A stretch of DNA of 64,000 nt from XYD12-FULL-36-8 sp964613805 (GTDB lineage: Bacteria; Bacteroidota; Ignavibacteria; Ignavibacteriales; Ignavibacteriaceae): positions 89,011 through 153,010 of the forward strand of contig CAZTJF010000006.1 in NCBI GenBank assembly GCA_964613805.1. Direction: 5' to 3'. The position numbers were made by a program, and so were the translations under genes. Below the pieces are notes generated by a model that had not been told where the DNA came from, made no database searches, and worked only from the letters and a program-made list of their open reading frames with translations. This document shows positions 52,390 to 62,439 of the stretch, in pieces (position 1 is the stretch's first letter; every line of letters begins with the position of its first letter).

Positions 52390-55368
52390 TTATTTTACCA
52401 CAGCAATTTTAATTACTTTACTTTCAGTTTTGCCAGATGAACTGTTCGCCTCAACTCTGGCAAGATAAACTCCACTTTGAATATTGCCAACATCCCACTT
52501 AGTTTCATTATCAAATCCGCCGATAGCGTTGTCATTTAGCTCAGCAACAAAATCACCGGCAAGATCAAAAATCTTTATGTTTATTTTTGAATCTTCAGTA
52601 ACAAAATATCGTATGAATGTCGAACCATCATAAACCGGATTTGGATAATTGTATGCTCTGCTGCTTGGGAAAAATTCATTCACAGCATTTACTCTCGATG
52701 CCGCATCAACAAAAGACTGATTGTATCCGTTTCCATTTTCCTGCGACCAATTTAACTTGCCTTCATTAACCCCAATTTGCCAAGCTAAAAAATTGTTTTT
52801 CTTATCAACAGCGGCAAGAGATAATTTACCATCATTCAAAAATAAAACCGGAGTACAGCTAAATTCATTTCCGATTGAAATTGGAAAACCATCAACTACT
52901 TTTCCCGTTCCACCGTCAATCGCAAAAATTCTTCCATCTTTTGTAAAAGCAATGACTTCTGACTTTAAATCACCTGAAAAATCAGCAATTAAAGGTGTTC
53001 CTTTAAAACCAAATGCCATTGGATCAATATAAGAAAAATTATCAGCGGATGCCCCCAAAAGATTTGCTGCTTCAATGCTTTGTCCTTTTGCAAATACCAG
53101 GTAATTCTCTCCATCGTTTTTCAAGTCACCAAAACTTAATGAGTGGATAGTATCTTGTGTGCTATAAGTAACATCAGCTAAATTACCGTTCAGACTGCTG
53201 AGATTATAAATTCGATTATTTCCTATTAAAACTGCCGTTCTGAATTCTCCTGAAGGATGCTTGGTTAAAACTAAGTCCTTAATATTCTCTGCTGAAAGTA
53301 TTTCTTTGCCATTCTCAAAAAATTTTGAATTGGTTATGAACGTGTAATACGAACCAGATGTATCGAAAGCAGCTTTTATGATTGGTTCAGTCGCTTGAGA
53401 ATTCAAACTCTTGATGTAACTTATTGAATCACCTACTAAATATTGATGAATCTTTCCGGATTTTGTTGGAACAAAAATAGCGTTGCCTGAAAACACTAAT
53501 GCTGATGAAACCTCTTCACTATTTAAAATGTCAGTACTTATTATCTCGAATGGAGGTTCAGCGAATGTTTTATAGAGATTTATTTTTGAACCTTTTGCAC
53601 CAACTACATAACTTTTATCTTGTTGGGTTATGACTAATGGTTTGAAACTTGAAAATTGAGAGAAAAATTTTGTGAGATTTCCATTTTGGTCATAAATGAA
53701 CAAATCATTATTAGAAAGCACATAGAAACTATTGCTCTCTTGAAGATGAGTCAATTTAATATTTAAACTATCTGAAAGGTTAATTTGCTTTGAGAAAATT
53801 GGTTTAATAATTGAATCACCAAAGCTGACTTTGAACTGCGTGTGATTGGAGATTGGAGAAAAATCCCACATTGTTATTAAACTATTTGCACCCGAATTTG
53901 AGCGGCTGCTCGGTCGAGTATCTTTCGCAAATTTATTCTTATAAAGTTTTGATGGATTTCCAGCGTACCAAAAATCTTCTGCTGAACCTTCACCAATTAC
54001 AACATCACCCAAAATTGTTTGGAATCTTTCACCAATATCCTGAATACCGTCTGCTTCTTCAACATCAACGCCGCGATTATTTTTATCGGCATTAATTTTA
54101 TTCTCGGCAATCTTCGTATTAATAATGTTTTCATCAATATGCCAGATTACAATTCCATTTCCGGGAACAGCCCAGTCAAATTCATCTACATTTGTAACAA
54201 CTCCGTCAACTGAATCAACAGCATAGCTTTGAAATCCAGTGGTATCTTTTGAAAAAGTTTTAGTTAAGGTTTGTCCATTTAAAACGTAAGTGATTTTTGC
54301 TCCATCAGAATTTGCATCACGAATTCTATTTTCAATTAAAAAATATTCTGAAGAGTTGATAGGAATCTTGAATATTGTTGCATCTAAAGAATTTGCTATT
54401 GCATTTGCGGTAAGAGTTAAATTAAATAATCCAGGCAACTGGGCAATCACCACCGGTTGTTCCCAACCCAAATAAATTTTTTCCCATGCAGAAGGTTCCG
54501 GAGGAAAAATTCCATTGTAAGCAAAAATTGATTGACCGTCCATCAAACCAAAACGCCCGATAGCGCTCAGACCTGTCTTGGTATCAAATAAATCCGGAAG
54601 CCCCAAATGACTTGCAACACTTGCAGCCATCAACCCATTTATTGTAATCTCGAAAAGGTAAGTGCTCCCCAAAGATGTTAGCTCCCTGCTTTCAGTTTCG
54701 GGAAGAATCATTGTATTATTTATTTTATAGCTTCCGCCTGATACAGGAAATCCTTGAAAGCTGCTTCCGTAAATATCTTGAAATGCTTTAGGACTAAGAT
54801 AAAGTGACGGAATATCTCTCTCATTTCCTAAGCTGCCAGGTAAAGTAATGTCCCTTCCAACTCCAGCATGAAAAATTGCAAATAGGTTGTAATTGCTGAA
54901 ATTGAATCCTGGATACATCTGATCGGTTTTTGTCCAAACTTCCGAAGCAAACTCAGCGATTGGAGTGAAATCAGTTGAATTACCGGGCGGTGAATACTCC
55001 CGCATTGTTTTTGAAACAGAAAAAGTATCGGGCAAAACAGTGTAAGTAATTACAAGTTTACCTTTTGAAACTTTATCAAAATAGTTTTTTACAAATAGAA
55101 GATGAGATTCGAAATATGCTTTATCGTGAGGCAGAGGATCCAAAATTTGCATACCGTAATTCTTCGAATAAATGCTTCCAAATTTACCATTGCCGAAAGT
55201 TGCTCCATCCTTATCTTCCTGAAAATTAACCATAACAGCTAAAATTTTAACTGTATCAGATGACTGAGGTTTATCCGGAGATGGATTGATCCTTGTCAAA
55301 AGTGATTGGGCAGATAAACTGCCCAATGCAAAAATTACTGCAATGAAGGAGCAAAAAATTTTAAGCAT
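52390..55368 (-). CDS. M6-like immune inhibitor A family protein with type IX sorting domain, HExxH lost
   Basis: About 992 residues. I chose the ATG at 55368 because MLKIFCSFIAVIFALGSLSAQ is a signal peptide starting there. The longer frame (55428) would overlap porV by 53 bp. Residues 40-400 resemble M6 metalloproteases (FGSIYSKNYG, LGLPDLFDTK, GRFGLMDGQS). At the HExxH position the sequence reads ASVAS before HLGLPDLFD, so the zinc site appears missing. A repetitive propeller-like region follows, then a T9SS domain with YPNPVYDGSTFIRYF. Confidence 0.8.
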   Translation of the reverse strand: MLKIFCSFIAVIFALGSLSAQSLLTRINPSPDKPQSSDTVKILAVMVNFQEDKDGATFGNGKFGSIYSKNYGMQILDPLPHDKAYFESHLLFVKNYFDKVSKGKLVITYTVLPDTFSVSKTMREYSPPGNSTDFTPIAEFASEVWTKTDQMYPGFNFSNYNLFAIFHAGVGRDITLPGSLGNERDIPSLYLSPKAFQDIYGSSFQGFPVSGGSYKINNTMILPETESRELTSLGSTYLFEITINGLMAASVASHLGLPDLFDTKTGLSAIGRFGLMDGQSIFAYNGIFPPEPSAWEKIYLGWEQPVVIAQLPGLFNLTLTANAIANSLDATIFKIPINSSEYFLIENRIRDANSDGAKITYVLNGQTLTKTFSKDTTGFQSYAVDSVDGVVTNVDEFDWAVPGNGIVIWHIDENIINTKIAENKINADKNNRGVDVEEADGIQDIGERFQTILGDVVIGEGSAEDFWYAGNPSKLYKNKFAKDTRPSSRSNSGANSLITMWDFSPISNHTQFKVSFGDSIIKPIFSKQINLSDSLNIKLTHLQESNSFYVLSNNDLFIYDQNGNLTKFFSQFSSFKPLVITQQDKSYVVGAKGSKINLYKTFAEPPFEIISTDILNSEEVSSALVFSGNAIFVPTKSGKIHQYLVGDSISYIKSLNSQATEPIIKAAFDTSGSYYTFITNSKFFENGKEILSAENIKDLVLTKHPSGEFRTAVLIGNNRIYNLSSLNGNLADVTYSTQDTIHSLSFGDLKNDGENYLVFAKGQSIEAANLLGASADNFSYIDPMAFGFKGTPLIADFSGDLKSEVIAFTKDGRIFAIDGGTGKVVDGFPISIGNEFSCTPVLFLNDGKLSLAAVDKKNNFLAWQIGVNEGKLNWSQENGNGYNQSFVDAASRVNAVNEFFPSSRAYNYPNPVYDGSTFIRYFVTEDSKINIKIFDLAGDFVAELNDNAIGGFDNETKWDVGNIQSGVYLARVEANSSSGKTESKVIKIAVVK

Positions 55369-55375
55369 GAAATTT

Positions 55376-56557
55376 TTAAATCCCGCGTGGAAGCCCTCTC
55401 GTATTATCAACTGCGCCGCCCCAGCCAATCAAAACTGTAAACCTTAATGTATCTGAAAGAGGATGATTTTCTTCTGCAGCAGAAATGTAACTAAAATCAA
55501 ATCCATAAATATCATACCTGATACCAGCCCCGAATGTCATGAACTTTCTATTTCCATAAGCAGGGTCTTCATAAAAATATCCCCATCGCAATGCAAACAA
55601 AAAATCACCAGGACTACCGTACCAATATTCTAAACCTCCACACGTCACTATGTCACGAAGTTCCTCGCTTAACGGTTTATCGCCCCAAGCAGTGAAAATT
55701 GCTTTATAAAACTCATCAGATTCTGAAATGGTTTTAGTTGTATCTCCTGAAGGGACAACTTTTGTTCGTCTGCTAACAAGGAGCTTGCTGAAATCAAGAG
55801 TAGCAACTAAAGAATTATATTCATCTTTAAGAACATTAAATGCAAAACCCAATCTAAAATTTGTAGGAATTGGATCGGCTTGAGCTCTGTCAATGTAATA
55901 AATTTTTGGTCCGAGGTTGCTAAGATTAACGCCAATACTTAGTTTGTCTCCGATATCTTCATCAAGTAAGGGAAGTACTAAAGATGTTGGTCTCCACATA
56001 GCACCAATGTCAAAACTAACTGATGTAGCGACTCCTTTTCCTTTTTCTTCTGCAGTTGGTTGATCGGATAAACGGCTATGAATAAGTCGTGCATTAAACC
56101 CTAAACCCCAATCTTCTGAGAGCTTAGTAGCATAGCCAAGAGTAAGAGCAGCATCAAATGATCTGAATCGTCCTAACTCTTCAGGAGAATCAGGACCAGT
56201 TCGTATAAACTCGCCAAAATTCATATAAGTTATACTTGCAGTGACGCTTCCATTTAGTTCCTCAACGTATTGCCTGTAAGTTAAGTAATCATAAAAAAGA
56301 TCGAGCTGAAATTGCGGAAGCCAATTGCTATGTGTTATACTTAACTCGGTACCAGTTTGGAATGCAATTCCTGCAGGATTCCAGAAAATTGCCGCAGAGT
56401 TATCAGCTAAGCCGGTACCGGATTCACCTACACCGCCAGCACGGGAATCTGGGGCAAGAAGCAAGAATGGGACAGCAGCTTCACCTTGAGCATAAGACGA
56501 TCGCCCAACAACTATAACCATAATGCTGACCATCATTACCCTTATTAGTATGTTCAT
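55376..56557 (-). CDS. porV: Type IX secretion outer membrane protein, PorV-like
   Basis: A 393-residue outer membrane protein of the FadL-like PorV/LptO group. A signal peptide ends at SSYAQ. GGVGESGTGLADNSAAIFWNPAGIA is the hallmark, and the rest alternates like a beta-barrel. In Porphyromonas PorV collects cargo for the type IX attachment complex. GGAGG precedes the ATG. It lies between porU and the M6-like cargo, a coherent secretion locus. PorQ or another UPF0164 member is a possible alternative name. Confidence 0.85.
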   Translation of the reverse strand: MNILIRVMMVSIMVIVVGRSSYAQGEAAVPFLLLAPDSRAGGVGESGTGLADNSAAIFWNPAGIAFQTGTELSITHSNWLPQFQLDLFYDYLTYRQYVEELNGSVTASITYMNFGEFIRTGPDSPEELGRFRSFDAALTLGYATKLSEDWGLGFNARLIHSRLSDQPTAEEKGKGVATSVSFDIGAMWRPTSLVLPLLDEDIGDKLSIGVNLSNLGPKIYYIDRAQADPIPTNFRLGFAFNVLKDEYNSLVATLDFSKLLVSRRTKVVPSGDTTKTISESDEFYKAIFTAWGDKPLSEELRDIVTCGGLEYWYGSPGDFLFALRWGYFYEDPAYGNRKFMTFGAGIRYDIYGFDFSYISAAEENHPLSDTLRFTVLIGWGGAVDNTRGLPRGI

Positions 56558-56564
56558 TTTGTAA

Positions 56565-56569
56565 CCTCC
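56565..56569 (-). promoter_or_regulatory. Strong Shine-Dalgarno of porV
   Basis: The complement reads TTTGGAGGTTACAAA before the ATG, one of the clearest ribosome-binding sites in the window. Confidence 0.65.
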
Positions 56570-56707
56570 AAATATGAATTGTTCTTTTTATTTAATCTGT
56601 TTTCGTAACTATTAATTTTTTCTGAAGAATTTAAATATATAAAATAAACCAAAGAAATCTATATAAGTCTTTACCATATCTATCAAGACATCTGAAAAAT
56701 AGCATCT

Positions 56708-56824
56708 GTCATTTCGACCGAAGGGAGAAATCTTAAATTCAGACAGATTTCTCTCTGTAGGAGTCCTTTGGACAGGCTGGCAAAGCCATCCTTCTTCCGA
56801 AGTAATGTCTTTGGCAGAAATGAC
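56708..56824. repeat. Palindromic repeat with GTCATTTC/GAAATGAC ends
   Basis: The 393-bp gap between porU and porV (56558-56950) contains this element. GTCATTTCGACCGAAGGGAG starts it and GAAATGAC ends it. An internal GAAATCT/AGATTTC pair and a GTCC-TTT-GGAC hairpin (56763-56773) are nested within. The rest of the gap is AT-rich and shows no gene. Confidence 0.75.
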
Positions 56825-56950
56825 TTTTTATAATTACTCAGAGGTTTGTCTATCAAATACATTCTTAAAATTAAAGATTCTTTCGTGATTATGCTTGACC
56901 GATAGTGCAGTAATCGGGTTTCGACATGATGCTAGTAATTTTTATGAGCT

Positions 56951-59900
56951 TCATCGCACGATTGCCAGTTTACCTAAAACACTTTTATTGTACGCGCCAT
57001 CTATACTTTTCACAACCAATTTGTAAAGATAAGCACCATTCGCAATTTGATTACCATCCTGGTCGCGTCCATCCCATTCTATCTTGACAAAATTGTCACC
57101 TAAATTCTTTGACTCAAGGTTGCGAATTAATCTTCCGGCAACGCTGTAAATTTTTATATCAACATCAACGGGAGAGTTTATGCTGTTCTTCTGAAACGTA
57201 AATGTAGTTGCAGAGGAAAAAGGATTCGGATAATTATAAACATCAGAAATGAAAAGATCATTTCCAGGTACAACGGTAAAATATATCATTTCAGTAGATG
57301 GATTGTTGAACACATCCCATGCCTTGATAAGCATTTGATATTCACCTGTTTCTAAACTATTAAACTGGTAACGGATAGCTCCTGTTTTGCCGCCTGCATC
57401 AAGATCACCAGTAAAAAAGTTTGTGAAATCAATTGGTTCATCATATTTCTGATTGAGTATTCCTTCAAGTTTATGTCCAACTCCAGTTCCAGTAGTATTT
57501 ATTCCGGTTTCGTCACTAAGCTTTACAATAAGCACGGAATTAGGATTTACTAAGCTTGTGTTATTAGATACAGCATCATCAAAATAAATTTCTATATTGG
57601 GACCTTTACCATCATTAATAGTTGTCGTGTCAGTCCCGCCAATTTTTACTTTGCTTGTGTAACCAATTCCATCAGCATCACCATCCATAGTGAAATAAAA
57701 CAATACTTTTCCGTTCTGATTTTCATACGATATATCTTTAGGAACGATAAACTCTGAAACAAAACTCCCGGCTATAGAAACTCTCCCGCGGTATATTATC
57801 CCACCTTGTACAGTGATGTAATAAGGATTATTTGGGGTACTGAGAGCATCCAGTTTCACTTGTCTTTTAGAATCAAATACTGTCAATATTCCTTCACCCA
57901 AGGGTGGATCACCGGCTGCATCTCTAGGATAAATAAAACCAGCCACTCTGGTTTTGCTAAGTGCTCGAAGTTGGACTGGTGAAGAAGTATCAGATAAAAT
58001 ATAATGACCATTTATTGAATCAATAGCAGCTGGATATTGAGGGATATTTAATCTCAGAGACGGGTCACAAAACAGATGAAACTTATCATCATTTGTTTGA
58101 TTACCGCTTCCTATTAATTTAGCTTTCATATATGCTTTACCAACTTCAATTGGGAGATTCATCGTATCTCTTGGTGATTTTAGCAAACTCGAATAAAAAG
58201 CTTCATTCAAAGCAGCATTCTCGAAGGAATAAACCGGTCTTGCAGAAGTAAATGCTCCTATTGAACCACTGGATTCTTTAAGCACTAAAAGTTCTGTTGC
58301 ACTTTGAAAACCAGGAATATCATAATAACCAAAATCACATGTTGCAGCTGTTAGGAAAAAATATTTGTTATTATTCAGCAATGGGATTGTAGAACTTTTG
58401 ATAAACACTCTTTCATGTGCCCAAAGATCCGGACTGCCATGACCAATATAATTCATAATTATTGTACCACGATTGACTGAATTAATAATTTCATCATACA
58501 CTCCAGGTTTCGTTCTCCCCAAAGCGGTCAGCACAGTTGGATATGCTGCCAAATAAATTTTATTAATATCAAATGATTCAGGAATTACATTGTTTGCCAA
58601 AGCTTCTGACTGAGGTGTGTGCCAATTTCCTTCTGGTCCTGACGTAGTTAAATTATCATCAGCCACAAGTGTAATCAAGTTTCTCCAAATACCTTTTTCA
58701 TGCACTGTTTCATAATTAATTATTTTATCAACTGCTATTCTTGCTTCAAGCGGTGAGGTAACATTTAATCTGCCTAAAGCGATATCAACTCTCGAATCGT
58801 TACCATCAACTCGAGCAAAGAAATCATCCATTGGATATGAAGCAAGTTCATTTAAGCTTTCCACAGTTTCGTAAGCGGGAATTAAATTATCGCCGTTCTT
58901 TTCCAAATTTTTGTAATCATAAGTTCCATCGCCAAAAAGAAGAACATGCTCAGGTTTAATTGTCCAAATTTCATAAGCATATTTTATGTAATCTCTTATT
59001 GCAACCGGATCGAGTAATCCACCGGAGAATTCGTTGTAAATTTCATTTACAGACACAGCAACAGTTTTCAAATTCAATTTCTGATTATTCTCACGGTAAT
59101 TTTTTAATCTCAACGCTTGATCTTTGAAATTTTTATGATAGATAATTATAAGCTTTCCACCTTCCGAAAATCCGCTGAGGTTTTGATTCGGAATTTCAAC
59201 AGGATTAACTGGGGTTTTATATTTGTCACTTCCAACAGCAAAATATTTGGAAACTTTTCCTGCACTTTCTGATGCTTGAAAACGAAACTCACCCCCACTT
59301 TGCATTAATGGATTTGTTATGATTTTAATATTAGCATAATCTGAGACATCAAAAACTCTAATATTTGTCGAAGTAAAACCAGATAAATCGTATTCAATTA
59401 TTGATGAACTATCTTTTGAAAAGAAAATCAAATTGTCATTAAATGCCTTTAACTCTTTATCATATTTTATTTCAAAATAATCAAGATAGCCAATTGATGA
59501 AGTTGAAGTTGGAGTAAATTTTATTTTAAGAACGCTTCTTGAATCGGGCAGTACACCATTAAACGTCGCACTTTTTAAGTGAGCTGCACCTGAAGAGTAA
59601 GATGTACTTCCATATCCACTGAAAGATTGCGAAAATAATTGGCTACTGTTTTCTTCTGCTGCTAAGGTTATTGAACCTGATGATGCATTAACAAATCGGA
59701 AATTATAATTCACTGCAGTGTTATCAATTCTTCCATCCAATTTATTCATGTAAGTTCTTGTTGAAATGGATTGTGTAAAATCGTCACCAAGATAAATTCT
59801 GCCCGTTTTACCAATGTTTATTTTATCCTCTTCCCAACTCGCAAATGCAAACGTAGAAATTTGATCAAATTTAGTTGACGAATTTAAACTCTGCTTATCC

Positions 59901-60955
59901 TGAATTCTTTTTCCATTGGAACCGCCGTAAGTAATCCAGTAATAATTAGCGGTTGAATAAGGATGGAAATATCTTTTTATGACTTTTGCGGTAGTGTCAT
60001 AATCCCAAAAATTTGTACCTCTGCCATAAAATAAAATATAATCTTCATTATCGAACTTGCCATCTTGCTCCCCCGAAACCAAAATGGCATTCTCCACCAA
60101 ATCGTTTGCTTTCGGAGAATTAACTACTTCTGATAGTGCTTTACCGCTGTTGTTATAAATTTTTATTGTTCTTGGGTCAACATTTAGGTCAATTCCAAAT
60201 GAGGCAAGAGTTGCTCTGCTGATTTTATAAATGCCTTCTTCTTTTGTTTCGAACCGAATCCATTTCCCGGATTCAAGCACACTACTATTAAGCAGAACTT
60301 TGTTCAAACCTCCTGTGCTTTTTTCTTTAATCCAATTCTTAGCGACATCAAAATTGGGAATAATTTCTGCAAGGAAATTATCATCCGAGGGTACAAAATT
60401 ATTTTGATTCGCACTATAGTTAATTCTGAAAGTAATTTTTGTAAAAAGTCTTATCTTATTTTCAGTAGATGAGAATACCAAAGGGTTGATCATAAAATAT
60501 TGTACAGGCATGCCGCGGATAATAGCAAATTCTCCAAAGGTGATAATTTGATCAACCGGGATAGATGAAAAATATTTTTCACTTAATTCATATTTATAAG
60601 AATGCATTCCTCCAACCTTTATCGGAACAGGAATGGGAATAATTTTTCCCTCAATTTCTTTTACTGATGTCGAAAGAATTTCAATTGTATTCCCAAATTC
60701 AGATGGAACACCAATTGGTATTTTCCTGGTTGGAAGTGCTGGAGAACCAAAATCTTCATAGTTAAGGGTTGAACCAAATGCTAGTGAAACCCTTACAAAT
60801 GTTTCATTGTTAATCTCTTCATTCGAAATAGTGTAAATTGGAGAATATTCAATTGTGATTGAATTTCTATCCGAAGATAATACTTTGATGTCTTCTTGCG
60901 GGAATGCAGCTAAGGAAAAAACCAAAGAAACTAGTAACGAGATTTTGCTTTTCAT
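56951..60955 (-). CDS. porU: Type IX secretion sortase PorU (C25 gingipain-like)
   Basis: A 1334-residue exported protein. The catalytic caspase-like C25 domain (about 610-960) has His839 in NYIGHGSPDLW and Cys873 in LTAATCDFGYYD. The N-terminal prodomain and Ig-like parts precede it. The C-terminus has YNYPNPFSSATTFTFQ, a type IX-like sorting domain. PorU cleaves cargo C-terminal domains at the cell surface and attaches A-LPS or releases them. It is upstream of porV and two putative clients. Confidence 0.9.
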   Translation of the reverse strand: MKSKISLLVSLVFSLAAFPQEDIKVLSSDRNSITIEYSPIYTISNEEINNETFVRVSLAFGSTLNYEDFGSPALPTRKIPIGVPSEFGNTIEILSTSVKEIEGKIIPIPVPIKVGGMHSYKYELSEKYFSSIPVDQIITFGEFAIIRGMPVQYFMINPLVFSSTENKIRLFTKITFRINYSANQNNFVPSDDNFLAEIIPNFDVAKNWIKEKSTGGLNKVLLNSSVLESGKWIRFETKEEGIYKISRATLASFGIDLNVDPRTIKIYNNSGKALSEVVNSPKANDLVENAILVSGEQDGKFDNEDYILFYGRGTNFWDYDTTAKVIKRYFHPYSTANYYWITYGGSNGKRIQDKQSLNSSTKFDQISTFAFASWEEDKINIGKTGRIYLGDDFTQSISTRTYMNKLDGRIDNTAVNYNFRFVNASSGSITLAAEENSSQLFSQSFSGYGSTSYSSGAAHLKSATFNGVLPDSRSVLKIKFTPTSTSSIGYLDYFEIKYDKELKAFNDNLIFFSKDSSSIIEYDLSGFTSTNIRVFDVSDYANIKIITNPLMQSGGEFRFQASESAGKVSKYFAVGSDKYKTPVNPVEIPNQNLSGFSEGGKLIIIYHKNFKDQALRLKNYRENNQKLNLKTVAVSVNEIYNEFSGGLLDPVAIRDYIKYAYEIWTIKPEHVLLFGDGTYDYKNLEKNGDNLIPAYETVESLNELASYPMDDFFARVDGNDSRVDIALGRLNVTSPLEARIAVDKIINYETVHEKGIWRNLITLVADDNLTTSGPEGNWHTPQSEALANNVIPESFDINKIYLAAYPTVLTALGRTKPGVYDEIINSVNRGTIIMNYIGHGSPDLWAHERVFIKSSTIPLLNNNKYFFLTAATCDFGYYDIPGFQSATELLVLKESSGSIGAFTSARPVYSFENAALNEAFYSSLLKSPRDTMNLPIEVGKAYMKAKLIGSGNQTNDDKFHLFCDPSLRLNIPQYPAAIDSINGHYILSDTSSPVQLRALSKTRVAGFIYPRDAAGDPPLGEGILTVFDSKRQVKLDALSTPNNPYYITVQGGIIYRGRVSIAGSFVSEFIVPKDISYENQNGKVLFYFTMDGDADGIGYTSKVKIGGTDTTTINDGKGPNIEIYFDDAVSNNTSLVNPNSVLIVKLSDETGINTTGTGVGHKLEGILNQKYDEPIDFTNFFTGDLDAGGKTGAIRYQFNSLETGEYQMLIKAWDVFNNPSTEMIYFTVVPGNDLFISDVYNYPNPFSSATTFTFQKNSINSPVDVDIKIYSVAGRLIRNLESKNLGDNFVKIEWDGRDQDGNQIANGAYLYKLVVKSIDGAYNKSVLGKLAIVR

Positions 60956-61194
60956 TAAAATGAAAGTGAATAAATAAAATAAATTTAAACTTTATCTATT
61001 ATAAGTTATATGTAGCAAAGATCTCTTAGAATTTCTCCAATTTTTCGACACAAATAAGCTAAGAAATTCGACTATTGTCAAGTCAATTATGCGAAATGTA
61101 GTGGATTTAAGCATTGGCTAACCAGATTAGAATTCGGGAAAAGAAATAACAATCTACTTGCCCAAGATGGAATTTATAGTAAGCAGTTCTTACA

Positions 61195-61755
61195 CTAAAG
61201 TCCTAACTCAACTTTATTGGTTTTCATTGCATTGATGCAAAACTGAATGTGTCCTTCCAAAGGAATGTTTAATAACTCCGCTCCTTTAATTATATCGTCA
61301 CGACTTACATTTTTTGCAAATGCTTTGTCCTTCATTTTTTTCTTAACTGAATTTACCTCAACTTCATCAATGGACTTATTTGGACGAACATAAGTCACTG
61401 CAGTAATAAATCCAGCAAGTTCATCGCAAGCAAAAAGAACTTTCTGAAGTAAAGTCTCTCGTTTGACACTTGAATAGTCTGCATGAGATAATATTGCTGT
61501 TCGAAAATCTTCGTTGAATCCTTTCTCTTTCAATATTTCCGAACCTTTGAATGGATGTTCTTCCGCAGTTGGATACATTTCGTAATCAAAATCGTGAAGG
61601 AGAGCAACGTTTCCCCAGAATGCTTCATCTTCATCAAACTGTCTCGCATAGGCACGAACACACGTTTCAACAGCATAAGAATGTTTTAATAAACTCTCAT
61701 TTTTTGTGTATGCTTTTAATATTGCTAAACAAGATTCTCTATTCTTTTCTATCAT
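61195..61755 (-). CDS. HD-domain phosphohydrolase-like protein
   Basis: A 186-residue protein with a histidine near residue 21 (LLKHSYAVETCVRAYA), the HD pair in VALLHDFDYEMYPTAEEHPF and ILSHADYSS, and a downstream Asp in LFACDELAGFI. This is the HDIG-like metal-dependent phosphohydrolase fold used on nucleotides and cyclic dinucleotides. The substrate is unknown. It is followed 3 bp later by nth, suggesting cotranscription. Confidence 0.82.
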   Translation of the reverse strand: MIEKNRESCLAILKAYTKNESLLKHSYAVETCVRAYARQFDEDEAFWGNVALLHDFDYEMYPTAEEHPFKGSEILKEKGFNEDFRTAILSHADYSSVKRETLLQKVLFACDELAGFITAVTYVRPNKSIDEVEVNSVKKKMKDKAFAKNVSRDDIIKGAELLNIPLEGHIQFCINAMKTNKVELGL

Positions 61756-61758
61756 AAT

Positions 61759-62439
61759 TTATTTCTGACTTTTGACCTTTGACTTTTGACTTTTTTCTTT
61801 TATCTCAGACGAAAAACTCGGGCACAAATCTCCCAAAACACATTCCTCACACTTTGGTCTTCTTGCAATACAGATTTTTCTTCCGTGCGACATAAGCAGA
61901 TGACCTGAAATTATCCAATCTTTTTCAGGAAGTAATTCTTTTAAACGATGCTCTATTTTTTCTGGATCATCAGATTTAATAAATCCGAGTAAGTTTGATA
62001 ATCTTTTTACATGAGTATCAACAGCGATTGCAGGAATTCCAAAAGCATTGCCGGCAATTACAGATGCAGTTTTTCTTCCAACTCCCGGCAGTTGAACTAA
62101 AGATTCAATATCAGAGGGAACGCTTCCATTGTGTTTGGAAATTAACTCAGTGCAGCATGCTTTTATACTTTTAGCTTTCTGCCGATAAAATCCTGTTGAG
62201 AAAATATCCCTTTCTAATTCTTCATTACTCACTTTAACAAAATCATTGGGCAATTTATATTTCTTAAAAAGTTCTTTGGATACAATATTTACTCGTTCAT
62301 CTGTACATTGAGCAGAAAGAATTGTGGCAATTAATAGTTGAAAAGGATTTTCAGACTCCAGAGCAATTTTTGCTTTTGGATATTCCTTTTTCAGAAGTGA
62401 AAATATTTTCTGCGCTCTTTCTTTTTCAGTTTTTAACAT
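61759..62439 (-). CDS. nth: Endonuclease III
   Basis: A 226-residue base-excision-repair glycosylase/AP lyase. LPGVGRKTASVIAGNAF is the helix-hairpin-helix with the catalytic Lys, followed by the catalytic Asp in AVDTHVKRLSN. The 4Fe-4S cluster is C-x6-C-x2-C-x5-C in CIARRPKCEECVLGDLC. The tail (KEKSQKSKVKSQK) is encoded by a short TTTGAC direct repeat and looks like a late addition. It overlaps the ferredoxin-like gene by 14 bp. Confidence 0.95.
   Translation of the reverse strand: MLKTEKERAQKIFSLLKKEYPKAKIALESENPFQLLIATILSAQCTDERVNIVSKELFKKYKLPNDFVKVSNEELERDIFSTGFYRQKAKSIKACCTELISKHNGSVPSDIESLVQLPGVGRKTASVIAGNAFGIPAIAVDTHVKRLSNLLGFIKSDDPEKIEHRLKELLPEKDWIISGHLLMSHGRKICIARRPKCEECVLGDLCPSFSSEIKEKSQKSKVKSQK
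61763..61797. repeat. Short tandem TTTGACTTT repeat within the nth 3' end
   Basis: Several near-identical GACTTTTGAC units in a row. They encode the lysine-rich nth tail and stop just before the HD gene. Confidence 0.5.

Noticed and set aside
55369..55428. Longer N-terminus for the M6-like protein
   Set aside because: It lies inside porV and has no signal peptide, whereas the ATG at 55368 begins one directly.
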